Notes under the pieces: generated by a model
What the model was told of the DNA's origin: nothing
What the model saw: only the letters and a program-made list of their open reading frames with translations
The model's database searches: none
Part shown: piece by piece, positions 26,414-35,066 of the stretch
Numbering within the stretch: position 1 is the stretch's first letter
Layout: each line of letters begins with the position of its first letter
Source of the DNA: Microbulbifer litoralis
GTDB lineage: Bacteria; Pseudomonadota; Gammaproteobacteria; Pseudomonadales; Cellvibrionaceae
Assembly (NCBI RefSeq): GCF_023634065.1
Contig: NZ_JALKCV010000004.1
Coordinates: 310,001 to 374,000 of the forward strand
Direction of reading: 5' to 3'
Length of the DNA: 64,000 bases
Position numbers and translations under genes: made by a program

Positions 26414-27580
26414 TCAGACAATCGCGTGCGGCAGGTAGCGGCTCAGGTCCTGGGTAATCATGCTGTCGTCTTCCCGCAACGACATGCCCGCGGCTTCATC
26501 GTCCACCAGCCAGCTGCCGATCAGGGTGTGGTTGCGCCCGAACTGCGGCAACGCATGCAGCGCCTGGTAGACAAACCCCTCCTCACCGTATGGACCGTCG
26601 GACAGCGACTGGATATCGCCGCCGCGCACGATCGAGATATTGGCCCCTTCGCGGGAGAAGATCGGTTTTTTCACCAGCGCCTCGAACGCCCCCGCCCGAT
26701 CCAGCTCGTCCTCGAAAAAGGCCGGCAGCAGGTTCGGGTGATCCGGGAACAGTTTCCACAACATCGGCAACAGCGCCTTGTTGGACAGGATCGCCTTCCA
26801 CGGCGGCTCCAGCCAGCGGATATTGTTGCGACCCAGGTACTCGCCGTACGCCTCGCGGAACATGAATTCCCAGGGATACAGCTTGAACATCCAGGTGATG
26901 ACACGGTCATCGAGGTCGGTAAAACGCCCCTCGGCGTCGCGGCCGATATCCTCGATATAGACAAACTGGCAATCCAGCTCCGCCTCGCGCGCGCAGTCTT
27001 CCAGGTACTGCACGGTACCGCGGTCCTCTTCAGTATCCTTGCAGCAGGCGAAGTGTAAAACGCGGCCGGGCGTCAGGAACTGCAGGTCGCGGAAGCGGTT
27101 GACCAACTTCTCCTGCAGACTGTTGAACTGGTCCGCCTGCAGCGGCAACGCGCGCCGGTCCACATTGTCCTGCAGCCAGAGCCACTGCCAGAAGCCGGTC
27201 TCGTACAGGCTGGTGGGCGTATCGGCGTTGTTTTCGTAGAGCTTGGCCGGGCCCTTGCCCGAGTAGGCGAAATCCAGGCGCGAGTAGAGGCTGGGGTCCC
27301 CGTTTTCCCAGGAAGTGCGCACGAAATCCCAATGGGATTCCGGGATACGGAAGCGGCGCATCAGTTCGTCGTCCGCGACCACCCGCGCGACCACCTCCAG
27401 GCACATCTGGTGGATTTCCCCGGTGGGGTCCTCGATATCCCGCTCCACCTGCTCCAGGGAAAACTGGTAGTAGGCGCTTTCATCCCAGTAGGGCTCGCCG
27501 TACATGGTGTGAAAGCCGAAGCCGAATTCCCGCGCCCGGGCCTGCCAGCCCGGGCGCTCCCCTATGGGTATGCGCAGCAC
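26414..27580 (-). CDS. yjfC: Glutathionylspermidine synthase-like ATP-grasp protein (YjfC)
   Basis: A 388-residue member of the GSP_synth C-terminal amidase/ligase fold, lacking the N-terminal amidase of true glutathionylspermidine synthetase. Landmarks: YWDESAYYQFSLEQVE, FDFAYSGKGP-like RLDFAYSGKGPAKLYE, ENNADTPTSLYE, PLLEPPWKA-like RWLEPPWKAILSNKALLP and VKKPIFSREGANI near the C-terminus. It is the last gene of the yjf operon; its GTG start is three codons from the DUF1190 stop and uses the GGAGG at the end of that gene. The true amine or peptide substrate is unknown. Confidence 0.92.
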   Translation of the reverse strand: MLRIPIGERPGWQARAREFGFGFHTMYGEPYWDESAYYQFSLEQVERDIEDPTGEIHQMCLEVVARVVADDELMRRFRIPESHWDFVRTSWENGDPSLYSRLDFAYSGKGPAKLYENNADTPTSLYETGFWQWLWLQDNVDRRALPLQADQFNSLQEKLVNRFRDLQFLTPGRVLHFACCKDTEEDRGTVQYLEDCAREAELDCQFVYIEDIGRDAEGRFTDLDDRVITWMFKLYPWEFMFREAYGEYLGRNNIRWLEPPWKAILSNKALLPMLWKLFPDHPNLLPAFFEDELDRAGAFEALVKKPIFSREGANISIVRGGDIQSLSDGPYGEEGFVYQALHALPQFGRNHTLIGSWLVDDEAAGMSLREDDSMITQDLSRYLPHAIV

Positions 27581-27583
27581 CTG

Positions 27584-28183
27584 TCAGCCTCCCCAGCCCC
27601 CGGAGCGGCCACCGCCCCAGCTGGATTTGGCGGAGGCGACGGAACCGAAGCCACCGCGGGACACGGTGCGCGACACCGTGGGCTTGGGCCGGGTGCTGGA
27701 ACGGTCGACGGTGTAGGACGTTTTGCCATAACGGCCGATCACATCGCCGTCGGCGGTCATCAGCCGGTTGTAGTAGTTGGAATGCGGCTTCGAATAGCGG
27801 TAGACCGGATTGTAGTAGCCGTAGTGGCGATCGCGGTCGTCCAGCATGGAAGCGACCATGAAGCCGGTCATCAGCGGCATCCACATGCCGCCGCCGGTCT
27901 CGCGACAGTTGCCGAATTCCGATTCACAGAGGTGTTCGGAGCGGTATTTGGGCCCGGTGCGCTCGGCCTCGGCCAGCGCCTTCTTGTAGGCAGCCTCACA
28001 CTGCTGCTCGTCCATGCGGGTGCTGTCGACGCAGTCGTCGACGGAAGAGACCACCTTCACCTCTTCCCGCGGCGCGCAGCCAACCAGCGCGGCGGCGACA
28101 CCCAGGGCCAGGGGACGCAGGATAAAGCGGCTGCCGGCCGCCTTGCGCATACGGTCGAGATTGATATGTCTGGTACGTTTCAT
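27584..28183 (-). CDS. yjfM: DUF1190 family lipoprotein (YjfM/YgiB-like)
   Basis: A 199-residue protein with an N-terminal membrane-targeting stretch ending in the lipobox-like LVGC. DUF1190 features follow: DDCVDSTRMDEQQCEAAYKKALAEAERTGPKY, then CESEFGNCRE and a WMPLMTGFMVASML segment. The C-terminal third is low-complexity and Ser/Gly/Arg-rich (SRGGFGSVASAKSSWGGGRSGGWGG). Function unknown. It is genetically inseparable from the GSP-synthase-like gene downstream, as in other yjfMC and ygiBC pairs. Confidence 0.9.
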   Translation of the reverse strand: MKRTRHINLDRMRKAAGSRFILRPLALGVAAALVGCAPREEVKVVSSVDDCVDSTRMDEQQCEAAYKKALAEAERTGPKYRSEHLCESEFGNCRETGGGMWMPLMTGFMVASMLDDRDRHYGYYNPVYRYSKPHSNYYNRLMTADGDVIGRYGKTSYTVDRSSTRPKPTVSRTVSRGGFGSVASAKSSWGGGRSGGWGG

Positions 28184-28195
28184 GCCTCCCCCCGA

Positions 28196-28612
28196 TCAGT
28201 AAGTCATGCAGGCGGCGTTCAGCACGCCCACGGAAATCGCACTGGCGGCCAGCATGACACCTGCGCTGATCTCACCCTCTTCGATACGGGCGACGATGCG
28301 CGGCATAAAGCCGAAACGGATAATGGCAAAGGCCAGCAGCTGCGCAACCAGTGCGATCAGCGCCCAGGTGGCAAAGTCCAGCAGCGACACGGAGTTGCTG
28401 GCGGCACCGCCCAGGGCGATGGCAAAGCCCAATACCGCGCCGCCAAAGCCGATGGCGGCGGCGGTGTTCTTCTCTTCACGGATCAGTTTCCACTCGTCGT
28501 GGGGCGTCACCAGTGCGTAGAGGAACTTGAACGCAATCAGCAATACCAGTGACAGGCCGAAATAGGCCGCAAAATGCACGATACCAGTCAGTAAATCGTA
28601 AGGCTGGTCCAT
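28196..28612 (-). CDS. yjfL: DUF350 family inner-membrane protein (YjfL)
   Basis: A 138-residue protein with four hydrophobic segments, about residues 10-32, 52-70, 78-98 and 115-135, and the DUF350 pattern EKNTAAAIGFGGAVLGFAIALGGAASNSVSLLDFATWALIA split over two helices. Function unknown. It sits between the DUF2491 and DUF1190 genes with short gaps (30 and 12 bases), in the E. coli yjf order. Confidence 0.9.
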   Translation of the reverse strand: MDQPYDLLTGIVHFAAYFGLSLVLLIAFKFLYALVTPHDEWKLIREEKNTAAAIGFGGAVLGFAIALGGAASNSVSLLDFATWALIALVAQLLAFAIIRFGFMPRIVARIEEGEISAGVMLAASAISVGVLNAACMTY

Positions 28613-28642
28613 GTAGGTTTCTCCTTTTTGTATGAACGTGGG

Positions 28643-29293
28643 TTATCCGTGAATGGTCAATTGTGAAGGGGTCAGGGTGATGCCGGTGCTGAGCACCAGG
28701 CAGCGACTCAGGTAGTTGCCCTCTTCCAGTTTTTCCTCCGCAGAGAGGAACAGGGATTCGGTGCGCTGGTCCGACAGCTCGCGCTCGAACAGCATCGTGA
28801 ACTGGTCGGTGCTGGAGTGATCGCCGTCCTCATCGTAGGTTTTCTCGGCCATGTGCACCGGGTTGTGGTAGTCCCCGGCCGCAGTCCAGACACGGCGGTA
28901 GCTGCGCCCGTCCAGCTCGTAGGTGGGGCCGCCGATCTGCTCCCTCAGCAGGCTATTCCAGGCCTGTTCGGAGGCGATATCGCGGGTGTCGTAGAAGTGG
29001 AACAGCTTCACATCCACCACGTGTTCATCGCGATTGCCGCCTTCGGCCACCACCTGCAGCCAGGCGTCGTCGTCCGTATAGAACCGGTACACCCAGGTAC
29101 CGTCCAGGTCCGCCACACCGGCGGCGCGGATGATCTGCGTGGAGGAGAAGGATTCGATGGCCAGTTCCTCGAGCACCAGCCGGATGGCCAGCGGATCCAC
29201 CTCGAAGCTGGCACCCAGCCGCAATCCCATGATGGAGGGAGTCTCCCGGCGGGGCTCCCCTTTTCCGAATTTGTTGATCAGCTTGGCAAACAT
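28643..29293 (-). CDS. yjfK: DUF2491 family protein (YjfK)
   Basis: A 216-residue cytoplasmic protein. DUF2491 landmarks: MGLRLGASFEVDPLAIRL, VADLDGTWVYRFYTDDDAWLQ, and SLLREQIGGPTYELDGRSYRRVW, then MAEKTYDED. Function unknown. The start codon overlaps the 3' end of the K+ channel gene by 16 bases, so the two are translated together. Confidence 0.9.
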   Translation of the reverse strand: MFAKLINKFGKGEPRRETPSIMGLRLGASFEVDPLAIRLVLEELAIESFSSTQIIRAAGVADLDGTWVYRFYTDDDAWLQVVAEGGNRDEHVVDVKLFHFYDTRDIASEQAWNSLLREQIGGPTYELDGRSYRRVWTAAGDYHNPVHMAEKTYDEDGDHSSTDQFTMLFERELSDQRTESLFLSAEEKLEEGNYLSRCLVLSTGITLTPSQLTIHG

Positions 29294-30351
29294 TCGCCGA
29301 GGTCTTCCCTGTCGGTGATTTTGATATCGAAGCAGCGATCATCGTCCAGCCGCTCGGCGGAGATGTAGTAGAGCGTGTCGCCGCGGGCCACATTCTGATC
29401 CAGGCCGGGATTGATATCAATCTTCTGCTCACCATCGCGGCGCACGCCGATCAGCGTCGCGGAAAGTCCGTGCTTGAAGTGATCGAACAGCGCCCCGATC
29501 GGCAGCGGGGTATCGCCTGCGTAGCAGACGCTGTACTGGGTCATACCGTAGGTGCTGTCCAGCAACTGCCGGTGCAGGCGCGCCGAGCCCGGGTCAAGGG
29601 AAGACTTTGCCAGCAACTCCACCGCCACCGAAGGAATGCACTCGATCTTCGGGCAGTGGGAGCGCAGCAGCTCACCCACGTTCTCGTCCTGGAAATAGGC
29701 GGTCTTGTGGCTGTCCGGGCTGACCTTGTCACAGAAAAGCGCCGTGGTCAGGGTCACATCGTCGAGCGGGTTGTCGATAATGATCCGCGCCGCCCTGTCC
29801 AGCCCCGCCCGCTGCATCGTCTCGACGTGGGAGAAGGACTCCACGCGCACAAAATCGATACGGTCCGGCATCGGGTTCTCGATATCCGCCTCCACGCAGA
29901 GCACGATCTCGGAGGCATCGCCATTGGTCTTGGACAGCAGCAGCTCAATCAGCCGCAGGGTGCGCGTGCCGTTCCAGCCAATGATAACTGTATGGTTTTC
30001 GTGATTCATTGTGCGCAAACCTTTCTTGCCCCGCTGGGCGAATTCCGAAACCGCGAAGCCCACACGGGTAATCACCATCGCAAACAGGCTCAGGCCCAGT
30101 GGGATCACCCACAGGCTCACTGCGAGTTTGCCGGTGGCCGTGGTCGGGGAAAAATCGCCGTAGCCGACGGTGGAGGCCGTCACCACCAGCCAGTAGAAGA
30201 AATTCTCCACTGCGACGATGTCCGACTCGCCGGCGGCGCTCAGCAGCAGGTAGCTGCCGGCAACGTAAACCGCCACGGCCAGCGCGACCGTGGAGGTATT
30301 GGCCCTGATAAAAAGCGACGCCAGGAGGCGTCGCACTTTATACAGCAGCAC
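29278..30351 (-). CDS. Two-helix potassium channel with RCK/TrkA-N domain, inserted in yjf operon
   Basis: A 357-residue inner-membrane K+ channel. Two transmembrane helices flank a pore loop with the perfect selectivity filter TVGYGD at residues 61-66. A cytoplasmic regulator-of-conductance domain follows (HTVIIGWNGTRTLRLIELLLS...), with an unusual GWNGTR in place of the GxGxxG nucleotide motif, so nucleotide binding is uncertain. A TrkA-C-like end includes GVRRDGEQKIDINPGLDQNVARGDTLYYIS. The GTG start is only three bases from the PspA-like gene's stop. The E. coli yjf operon lacks this gene. Confidence 0.92.
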   Translation of the reverse strand: MLLYKVRRLLASLFIRANTSTVALAVAVYVAGSYLLLSAAGESDIVAVENFFYWLVVTASTVGYGDFSPTTATGKLAVSLWVIPLGLSLFAMVITRVGFAVSEFAQRGKKGLRTMNHENHTVIIGWNGTRTLRLIELLLSKTNGDASEIVLCVEADIENPMPDRIDFVRVESFSHVETMQRAGLDRAARIIIDNPLDDVTLTTALFCDKVSPDSHKTAYFQDENVGELLRSHCPKIECIPSVAVELLAKSSLDPGSARLHRQLLDSTYGMTQYSVCYAGDTPLPIGALFDHFKHGLSATLIGVRRDGEQKIDINPGLDQNVARGDTLYYISAERLDDDRCFDIKITDREDLGECLPS

Positions 30352-30354
30352 GGA

Positions 30355-31050
30355 TCAGGCCTTTTCGCGCTTGGCCAGCAGTTGCGCCAGTTTGTCGCTG
30401 CCGCTGACCTGGCCGCCCGGGGCAATGCCAGCGGCTTTCAGCTTGGAGTCCAGGCTGGAGCCGCTCTCGTCCGCGGCCAGCTCCTCCGCCGCCTCCAGTT
30501 CCGCGGAGCGCTGTTGCTGCTTGCTCTTGATGCGGTCGAGGCTGTCGAGCGCGGTCTTCACCTTGCTGTTGGCTCCCATATGCCGGGTGGACACCGCCAC
30601 CTGCGCCTTCTGTACGGACTCGGTCGCCTTGACCTGGTCGATCTGCTGCTCCATGCGGCGCACGTTGGCCTTGGCCTTGGCAATATTGCTTTTCAGCGTG
30701 CGCTCGGAATTCAGGAAGCCGTCCAGCAACCCCTGCTCCACTTCCAGCTGGGACTCCAGCTCAGCGACGCGCTCGGCACATTCGATCGCCAGTGCGTCAT
30801 CGCCCTTTTCATTGGCGGCCAGGGCGTGGTTGCTGTAGTTGTCGATGTCCGCCTGCAGGGAGTTGGCCTTGTTCTCGGCCAGCTTGCGCTTGGCCATGAT
30901 CTTGGTCAGGTTTTCGTCACAGGCTTTCAGCTCGTTCTTGGCATCGCGCAGTTCCTGGTCGAGGATGCGCAGGGACTGGCTGTCGACTACCGCCTCGGTT
31001 CCCTCATTGACCGCGCCGCGCAGGGCGGTCCAGATTTTTCTCAGGCTCAT
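30355..31050 (-). CDS. yjfJ: PspA/IM30 (ESCRT-III-like) family protein YjfJ
   Basis: A 231-residue coiled-coil protein of the PspA/Vipp1 family, which polymerises on damaged inner membrane. It starts with the short membrane-binding helix region MSLRKIWTALRGAVNEG, then long heptad-repeat helices (LDQELRDAKNELKACDENLTKI; AECAERVAELESQLEVEQ-like). The C-terminal region ends in a flexible KLAQLLAKREKA. Its start overlaps the DUF2170 gene by four bases. Role inferred: membrane-stress protection working with the operon's membrane proteins. Confidence 0.92.
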   Translation of the reverse strand: MSLRKIWTALRGAVNEGTEAVVDSQSLRILDQELRDAKNELKACDENLTKIMAKRKLAENKANSLQADIDNYSNHALAANEKGDDALAIECAERVAELESQLEVEQGLLDGFLNSERTLKSNIAKAKANVRRMEQQIDQVKATESVQKAQVAVSTRHMGANSKVKTALDSLDRIKSKQQQRSAELEAAEELAADESGSSLDSKLKAAGIAPGGQVSGSDKLAQLLAKREKA

Positions 31051-31451
31051 GCCACACCCTCCATTTCAAAGTGTTCCGCGTACAGATCCAGGAAGTCGCC
31101 GACATTGGCGAACAGGGTTTCCACCTCCTCGATCACAACCTCGTCCTTGCTGGACACCGACAGCGCGCCAAAGGCGACATAGTAGTTCTCGCCGTTGATG
31201 CTCTTGATGGCGATGGTGGTCAGCGGCACCAGTTGGTGCGTCTGCAGGATCAGCCGGTTGAGTGCCGCCTCGTCCTCCACCTGGTCGACGGGAAACAGGA
31301 TGGTCTCGACCACGATCTGTTTCTCGCCCACATAGACAAAGGCATCGACCCCCTCGTCGTTGGACACACTGAGGCAATCGCCCTCAGCCTCGACCACCCA
31401 GTCCGGGTGTTGCTGGGCCAGTTGCCGCAGGTTTTCGTTGTTCCAGGTCAT
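31047..31451 (-). CDS. yjfI: DUF2170 family protein (YjfI)
   Basis: A 134-residue cytoplasmic protein. DUF2170 features: MTWNNENLRQLAQQHPDW, SVSNDEGVDAFVYVGEKQIVVETILFPV and YYVAFGALSVSSKDEVVIEEVETLFANV. It is the first gene of the operon; the ATG at 31451 has GGGAG six bases upstream. The fold is distantly like PspAA-type partners, and its constant pairing with a PspA-like protein suggests an interaction. Function unknown. Confidence 0.9.
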   Translation of the reverse strand: MTWNNENLRQLAQQHPDWVVEAEGDCLSVSNDEGVDAFVYVGEKQIVVETILFPVDQVEDEAALNRLILQTHQLVPLTTIAIKSINGENYYVAFGALSVSSKDEVVIEEVETLFANVGDFLDLYAEHFEMEGVA

Positions 31452-31486
31452 TTCAACTCCCTTTCACATGTGGAATATCAGTCACA

Positions 31487-31514
31487 AATATAACAGTAAA
31501 AATTAGGCCGTCAA
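31487..31514 (-). promoter_or_regulatory. Promoter of the yjf operon
   Basis: On the minus strand TTGACG (31509-31514) and TATATT (31487-31492) are separated by 16 bases, 36 bases ahead of the yjfI start. It lies back to back with a promoter for the DUF6471 gene in an AT-rich 136-base region. Confidence 0.72.
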
Positions 31515-31534
31515 TAGTTCATGCCACACTTTTG

Positions 31535-31562
31535 TTGCAAATGAACCACATAAGGCTATCAT
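31535..31562 (+). promoter_or_regulatory. Promoter of the DUF6471 gene
   Basis: TTGCAA (31535-31540) and TATCAT (31557-31562) are 16 bases apart and end 25 bases before the ATG at 31588. The two divergent -35 boxes are only 20 bases apart, so one bound regulator could affect both directions. Confidence 0.6.
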
Positions 31563-31587
31563 TGGTCACATCTACAAGAGGATGAGC

Positions 31588-31887
31588 ATGGACCACAAAC
31601 AAAGTCTGGAAAACCAGCGCGCACTGGCCCCCTACAAGCAGGCGATCGCCCGCCAGGTGCGCGCTTCGATGGCCCTCAAGGGCGTGCGCTACAGCGATCT
31701 CGCCAGTTCACTGGCCGAGCGCGGCATCTCGGTGACGACGGAAAACCTGCGCAGCAAGGTCAGCAAGTGCATGTTCTCCGCCGACCTGCTGGCGGCCATC
31801 ATCGACGTACTCGGTGTGGAGGACAGCGCCATGCGCGATATTCTCAAACAGGCGCGGGAACTGCAAAGCGAGTCGACGCAAAAATAG
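31588..31887 (+). CDS. DUF6471 (HTH-like) protein divergent from the yjf operon
   Basis: A 99-residue protein of the DUF6471 family, which has an HTH-like helical fold: RASMALKGVRYSDLASSLAERGISVTTENLRSKVSK then FSADLLAAIIDVLGVE. DNA binding is likely but unproven. The second ATG (31588) is preferred because the GAGG ribosome site is directly against the first. It diverges from the yjf operon and is a candidate regulator of it. Confidence 0.82.
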   Translation: MDHKQSLENQRALAPYKQAIARQVRASMALKGVRYSDLASSLAERGISVTTENLRSKVSKCMFSADLLAAIIDVLGVEDSAMRDILKQARELQSESTQK

Positions 31888-31940
31888 CGGGAATGATCGG
31901 ACGCGGGCCGTCCGCGGCGGGAATCAGTGGGCGACGCTGC

Positions 31941-32246
31941 CTAATAGTGATGCAACTTGATCACCGGCTCGCCATTGTCGCACTCGCCGATCACCTCCGG
32001 CTCCGAGATCTTGGCCCCGGCCTGGATGATCTTGTTCGAGGGGTAGGATACAAAGCAGGCAAAGTTGAAGTTGACCGCCCAGTTGCATTTCAACCGGCCG
32101 TCATCCTCTTCGTAGAACCGCTGCTGGCAGAAGCTCAGTGTGGGGCTCTGCCCCCCATCCGTCTGCGGGCCGGTCGTATCGTCGACGGCCAGCACCAACG
32201 CGGAGACCGGCAACACAAGCCCGGCAACCAGAAAACGCAGCCACAT
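31941..32246 (-). CDS. Small secreted cysteine-containing protein, unknown
   Basis: A 101-residue protein with a signal peptide (MWLRFLVAGLVLPVSALVLA). The mature part has four cysteines (FCQQRF, LKCNW, FACFV, GECDN), compatible with two disulfide bonds in the periplasm. No family recognised. I start at the ATG at 32246 (GGGTG upstream), since the longer frame to 32285 would spoil the signal peptide. It follows the helicase gene after a short gap on the same strand. Confidence 0.65.
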   Translation of the reverse strand: MWLRFLVAGLVLPVSALVLAVDDTTGPQTDGGQSPTLSFCQQRFYEEDDGRLKCNWAVNFNFACFVSYPSNKIIQAGAKISEPEVIGECDNGEPVIKLHHY

Positions 32247-32277
32247 AAGCGCACCCGAAACTCTTCTGCACCCGCCA

Positions 32278-35007
32278 CTACTCAAGCATAGCAGCTTTGG
32301 CGCCGCCCTCCTCTTCGTCTTCCGCCGCCCGCCCGGGCAACAGGCGCAGCAACCGCTCCCGGCAGCCGTCTCTGTCCCGCTGCCAGTTGCGATACGGCAG
32401 CGGCACCACGTGGATGCCGGCGCGGTACAGGGCGTGGTAGGTCTGCACGCTGAAATGCTCGACGAACTCGCCCGGATAGCCGATCAGGTCGACACCGACC
32501 AGGCTGCCGTGCCGCTCGCAAACCACGTCGATCTCCTGGCCGGCGACGGTGAAACCGATCCAGCTGTCAACGCGGTCCGCGGCCAGGGCCTCGCTCACTT
32601 CGGTGGCAAAGCGGCAGACAAAGTCCCGCTGCCCATCCGCGCCGCCCGCACCGTGCCCGAACGACAGGTAGCGCTCCAGCAGGTTGCCCGGCGGCAGGTC
32701 GCCACCGTCGATGGAGTGGATCACCACCTGCCGCTCCCTGGCCCGGGTCACGGCCACATTGAACATATCCGGCCGGTTCAGGTAACCCGCCGCGCGAATC
32801 GAATCCCGGTCGATCGACAGGGACAGCAGCATCAGGTCGCGCTCCTCGCCCTGGAAGCCGTAGGGCGTGGCCACGCGCACGCAGAAATCGGCCAGCTCCT
32901 GCGACGAAAACGCCTTGCGTATCGCCCCCTCGAGATACTCCGCCTGGTCGCGATAGGGCGACAGCACTCCCACCGAGGGCTTTACAGGCGACCTGCAGTA
33001 GCGGTCGATATGGCGCCGCAACGCCTCCAGCACCGCATCCCGCTCCACCGCGTTGCGGCCGCTGGCGCTCCTGCGCCCGTCGACGCGGCGGAACTCCAGC
33101 GCCGCGCTGTCGGAGGCGCCCGGCCTGGCCTGCATCACTTTCAGGCGCCCGTCGTAGAAATGCCGGTTGCTGAACGCGATCAGTTCCGGCCGGCTGCGAT
33201 AGTGTTCATCCAGCAGCGTCACCGCGCGCTGGCTGCCGATGGCATCGGACACCAGGTCCAGCAGCGACTGGTCGCGGTAGCTGTAGCGCGACGGCACCTC
33301 GCCGTCCAGGTCGCAGTTGCGCCACAGCGCCTGCTGTCTTTTTGCAGACAGGAAAGAGACATGCCGCAGCTGCTTTCCGTCGCCCACCACCACGGCGCGC
33401 CTGGCTCGCTGCAGCGCCGGCAGTGCGCTGGCGATATCGCACTGGGTGGACTCGTCAAAAATCACCAGGTCGAACATCTGGCGCCCGAAGGGGAATACCT
33501 GGCTGACCTCGTCCAGCCCCACCAGCCAGATCGGGTAAGCCTGCAGTATCGCGTCGAAGTCCGTCTGCCCGAAACGCTCCGCCTGGCGGCGGGAGGTCCG
33601 CGCCCGCAGGGCCTGGTTGAACAGCGACAGGTTGCCCCGCTCGCGCTCCAGCAGCGCGGCCAGGCGCTCGAGCCGATAGGCATTGAGGTAACTGGCGGCG
33701 CGCTGCTCGAAGCGCTGGCGCAGCGTGCCGATGGAATCCTGAAATCCCCACAGGCTGTCGGTTTCCAGCAGCGGCCGGTAGAGCGCGCCGAGTATCCCCG
33801 CCAGCCAGGCGGGCAGCCGGTCCGACCCCAGCCGCCTGGCGGCGCGCAGCGCGCGGGTAAAGCGCCGCTCGGCACGGCCCAGCTGGCGGCGGATCTGCTT
33901 CAGTTCCGCACGCAATTCAGCGGCCGGCTCGCGCGGCCGCGGCACGCCCTCTTTCAGCAGGCTGTCCAGATGGGCCTTGAGGCTGTGCAGGAAACCGCGC
34001 TCACCGGCGTGTACATAGCCGGCATCGAGACCGTAATCCGTTTTGAGCTTACCGCTGACAACATCGATGGCCTGCGGCGTCCTGGATACCACCAATACGG
34101 ATTCGCCGTGCAACATGCGATCGATGGCCATGGCGGCAATGGTGAAACTCTTGCCGGTACCGGGCGGGCCGGATACCAGGCTGAGAGGCTGCCGGGCGGC
34201 ATTGTGCAGCGCCCGCACCTGCGCCTCGCTGAGCGACTCCGGCAGCATTTCCGGCGCACTCGCGCCGGCTCCGGGGCCGCCGCTGGCCCGTCCCAGCAGC
34301 AGGCCGAGGGGCGCGGAATAATTTTCGTCCTCCGCCAGCCGGGAGAGTTCATGCAGCACACCGCGAACACTCTTCGAGCGGTCCGCGAGCACCAGGCTGC
34401 AGGCCGAGGTGAGTCGCAACCCCTGCGCGCGGGCCCGCCCGGCAACGGCTTCCGCACCCTGCAGCCGCGGCCAGCGCCCCAGTTCCTCGATTTCCTGCAA
34501 CTGCGTGTACTGCTGCAGCCATTGCCCCATGGCGGTGATCTGGCTGGAGCCCAGCGGCCACTGGGGTGTCGGGAAACTGTCCACCACCGAGGAGTCCATA
34601 TCCGGTTTCAACAGCAGGCGCAGCAGCGGCAGGTTCGCGCGCACATCGGAGGCATCGACCTCGAGGAAAATATCGTCGTCGCGATAGAGGGTCGCGGGAG
34701 CGTAGATCAACGGCGCACAGAGTTTGCGCTGCCCGCCGAAGCCGCTGCCGGCCACCCGGCCGGTGACGATAAAACAGCCGTATACCAGGCGCTTCTCCCG
34801 ACGGTAGCTGTCGGCCTGCTCCAGCAGCTCGGCGGCGGGGGCATCGACCAGGGGGATGCGCGGCAGGCTGCCGCTGGCCAGCGCATCCTCGCCGGCGATA
34901 AACAGGCGGCGGTCGCTGCGGATCTTTTCGATATTGGAGATCGACAGATCGTAGCTGTCCGCCCGGTAGCAACGGCGGAAATACTCGATCAACGTGCTTG
35001 GCTTCAT
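32278..35007 (-). CDS. SF1 (Upf1/Dna2-like) helicase with C-terminal nuclease-like domain
   Basis: A 909-residue superfamily 1 helicase. Walker A GPPGTGKS is at residues 280-287, Walker B in LVIFDESTQCD, then VVVGDGKQLRHV (motif III), LDEHYRSRPELIAFSN (motif IV), TPYGFQGEERDLMLLSLS and FNVAVTRARERQVV (motifs V-VI). About 280 N-terminal residues do not match known motifs. The C-terminal end (DSWIGFTVAGQEIDVVCERHGSLVGVDLIGYPG) resembles the PD-(D/E)XK-like tail attached to such helicases. Probably acts in DNA or RNA repair or in defence; no partner defence gene was identified. Downstream of the HNH nuclease gene on the same strand, 59 bases. Confidence 0.85.
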   Translation of the reverse strand: MKPSTLIEYFRRCYRADSYDLSISNIEKIRSDRRLFIAGEDALASGSLPRIPLVDAPAAELLEQADSYRREKRLVYGCFIVTGRVAGSGFGGQRKLCAPLIYAPATLYRDDDIFLEVDASDVRANLPLLRLLLKPDMDSSVVDSFPTPQWPLGSSQITAMGQWLQQYTQLQEIEELGRWPRLQGAEAVAGRARAQGLRLTSACSLVLADRSKSVRGVLHELSRLAEDENYSAPLGLLLGRASGGPGAGASAPEMLPESLSEAQVRALHNAARQPLSLVSGPPGTGKSFTIAAMAIDRMLHGESVLVVSRTPQAIDVVSGKLKTDYGLDAGYVHAGERGFLHSLKAHLDSLLKEGVPRPREPAAELRAELKQIRRQLGRAERRFTRALRAARRLGSDRLPAWLAGILGALYRPLLETDSLWGFQDSIGTLRQRFEQRAASYLNAYRLERLAALLERERGNLSLFNQALRARTSRRQAERFGQTDFDAILQAYPIWLVGLDEVSQVFPFGRQMFDLVIFDESTQCDIASALPALQRARRAVVVGDGKQLRHVSFLSAKRQQALWRNCDLDGEVPSRYSYRDQSLLDLVSDAIGSQRAVTLLDEHYRSRPELIAFSNRHFYDGRLKVMQARPGASDSAALEFRRVDGRRSASGRNAVERDAVLEALRRHIDRYCRSPVKPSVGVLSPYRDQAEYLEGAIRKAFSSQELADFCVRVATPYGFQGEERDLMLLSLSIDRDSIRAAGYLNRPDMFNVAVTRARERQVVIHSIDGGDLPPGNLLERYLSFGHGAGGADGQRDFVCRFATEVSEALAADRVDSWIGFTVAGQEIDVVCERHGSLVGVDLIGYPGEFVEHFSVQTYHALYRAGIHVVPLPYRNWQRDRDGCRERLLRLLPGRAAEDEEEGGAKAAMLE

Positions 35008-35066
35008 GCTGGCGCCCCCTCGAAAACTGCGGCCGCAGTCTATACGGATTCAGGTGGCCGCAACAG

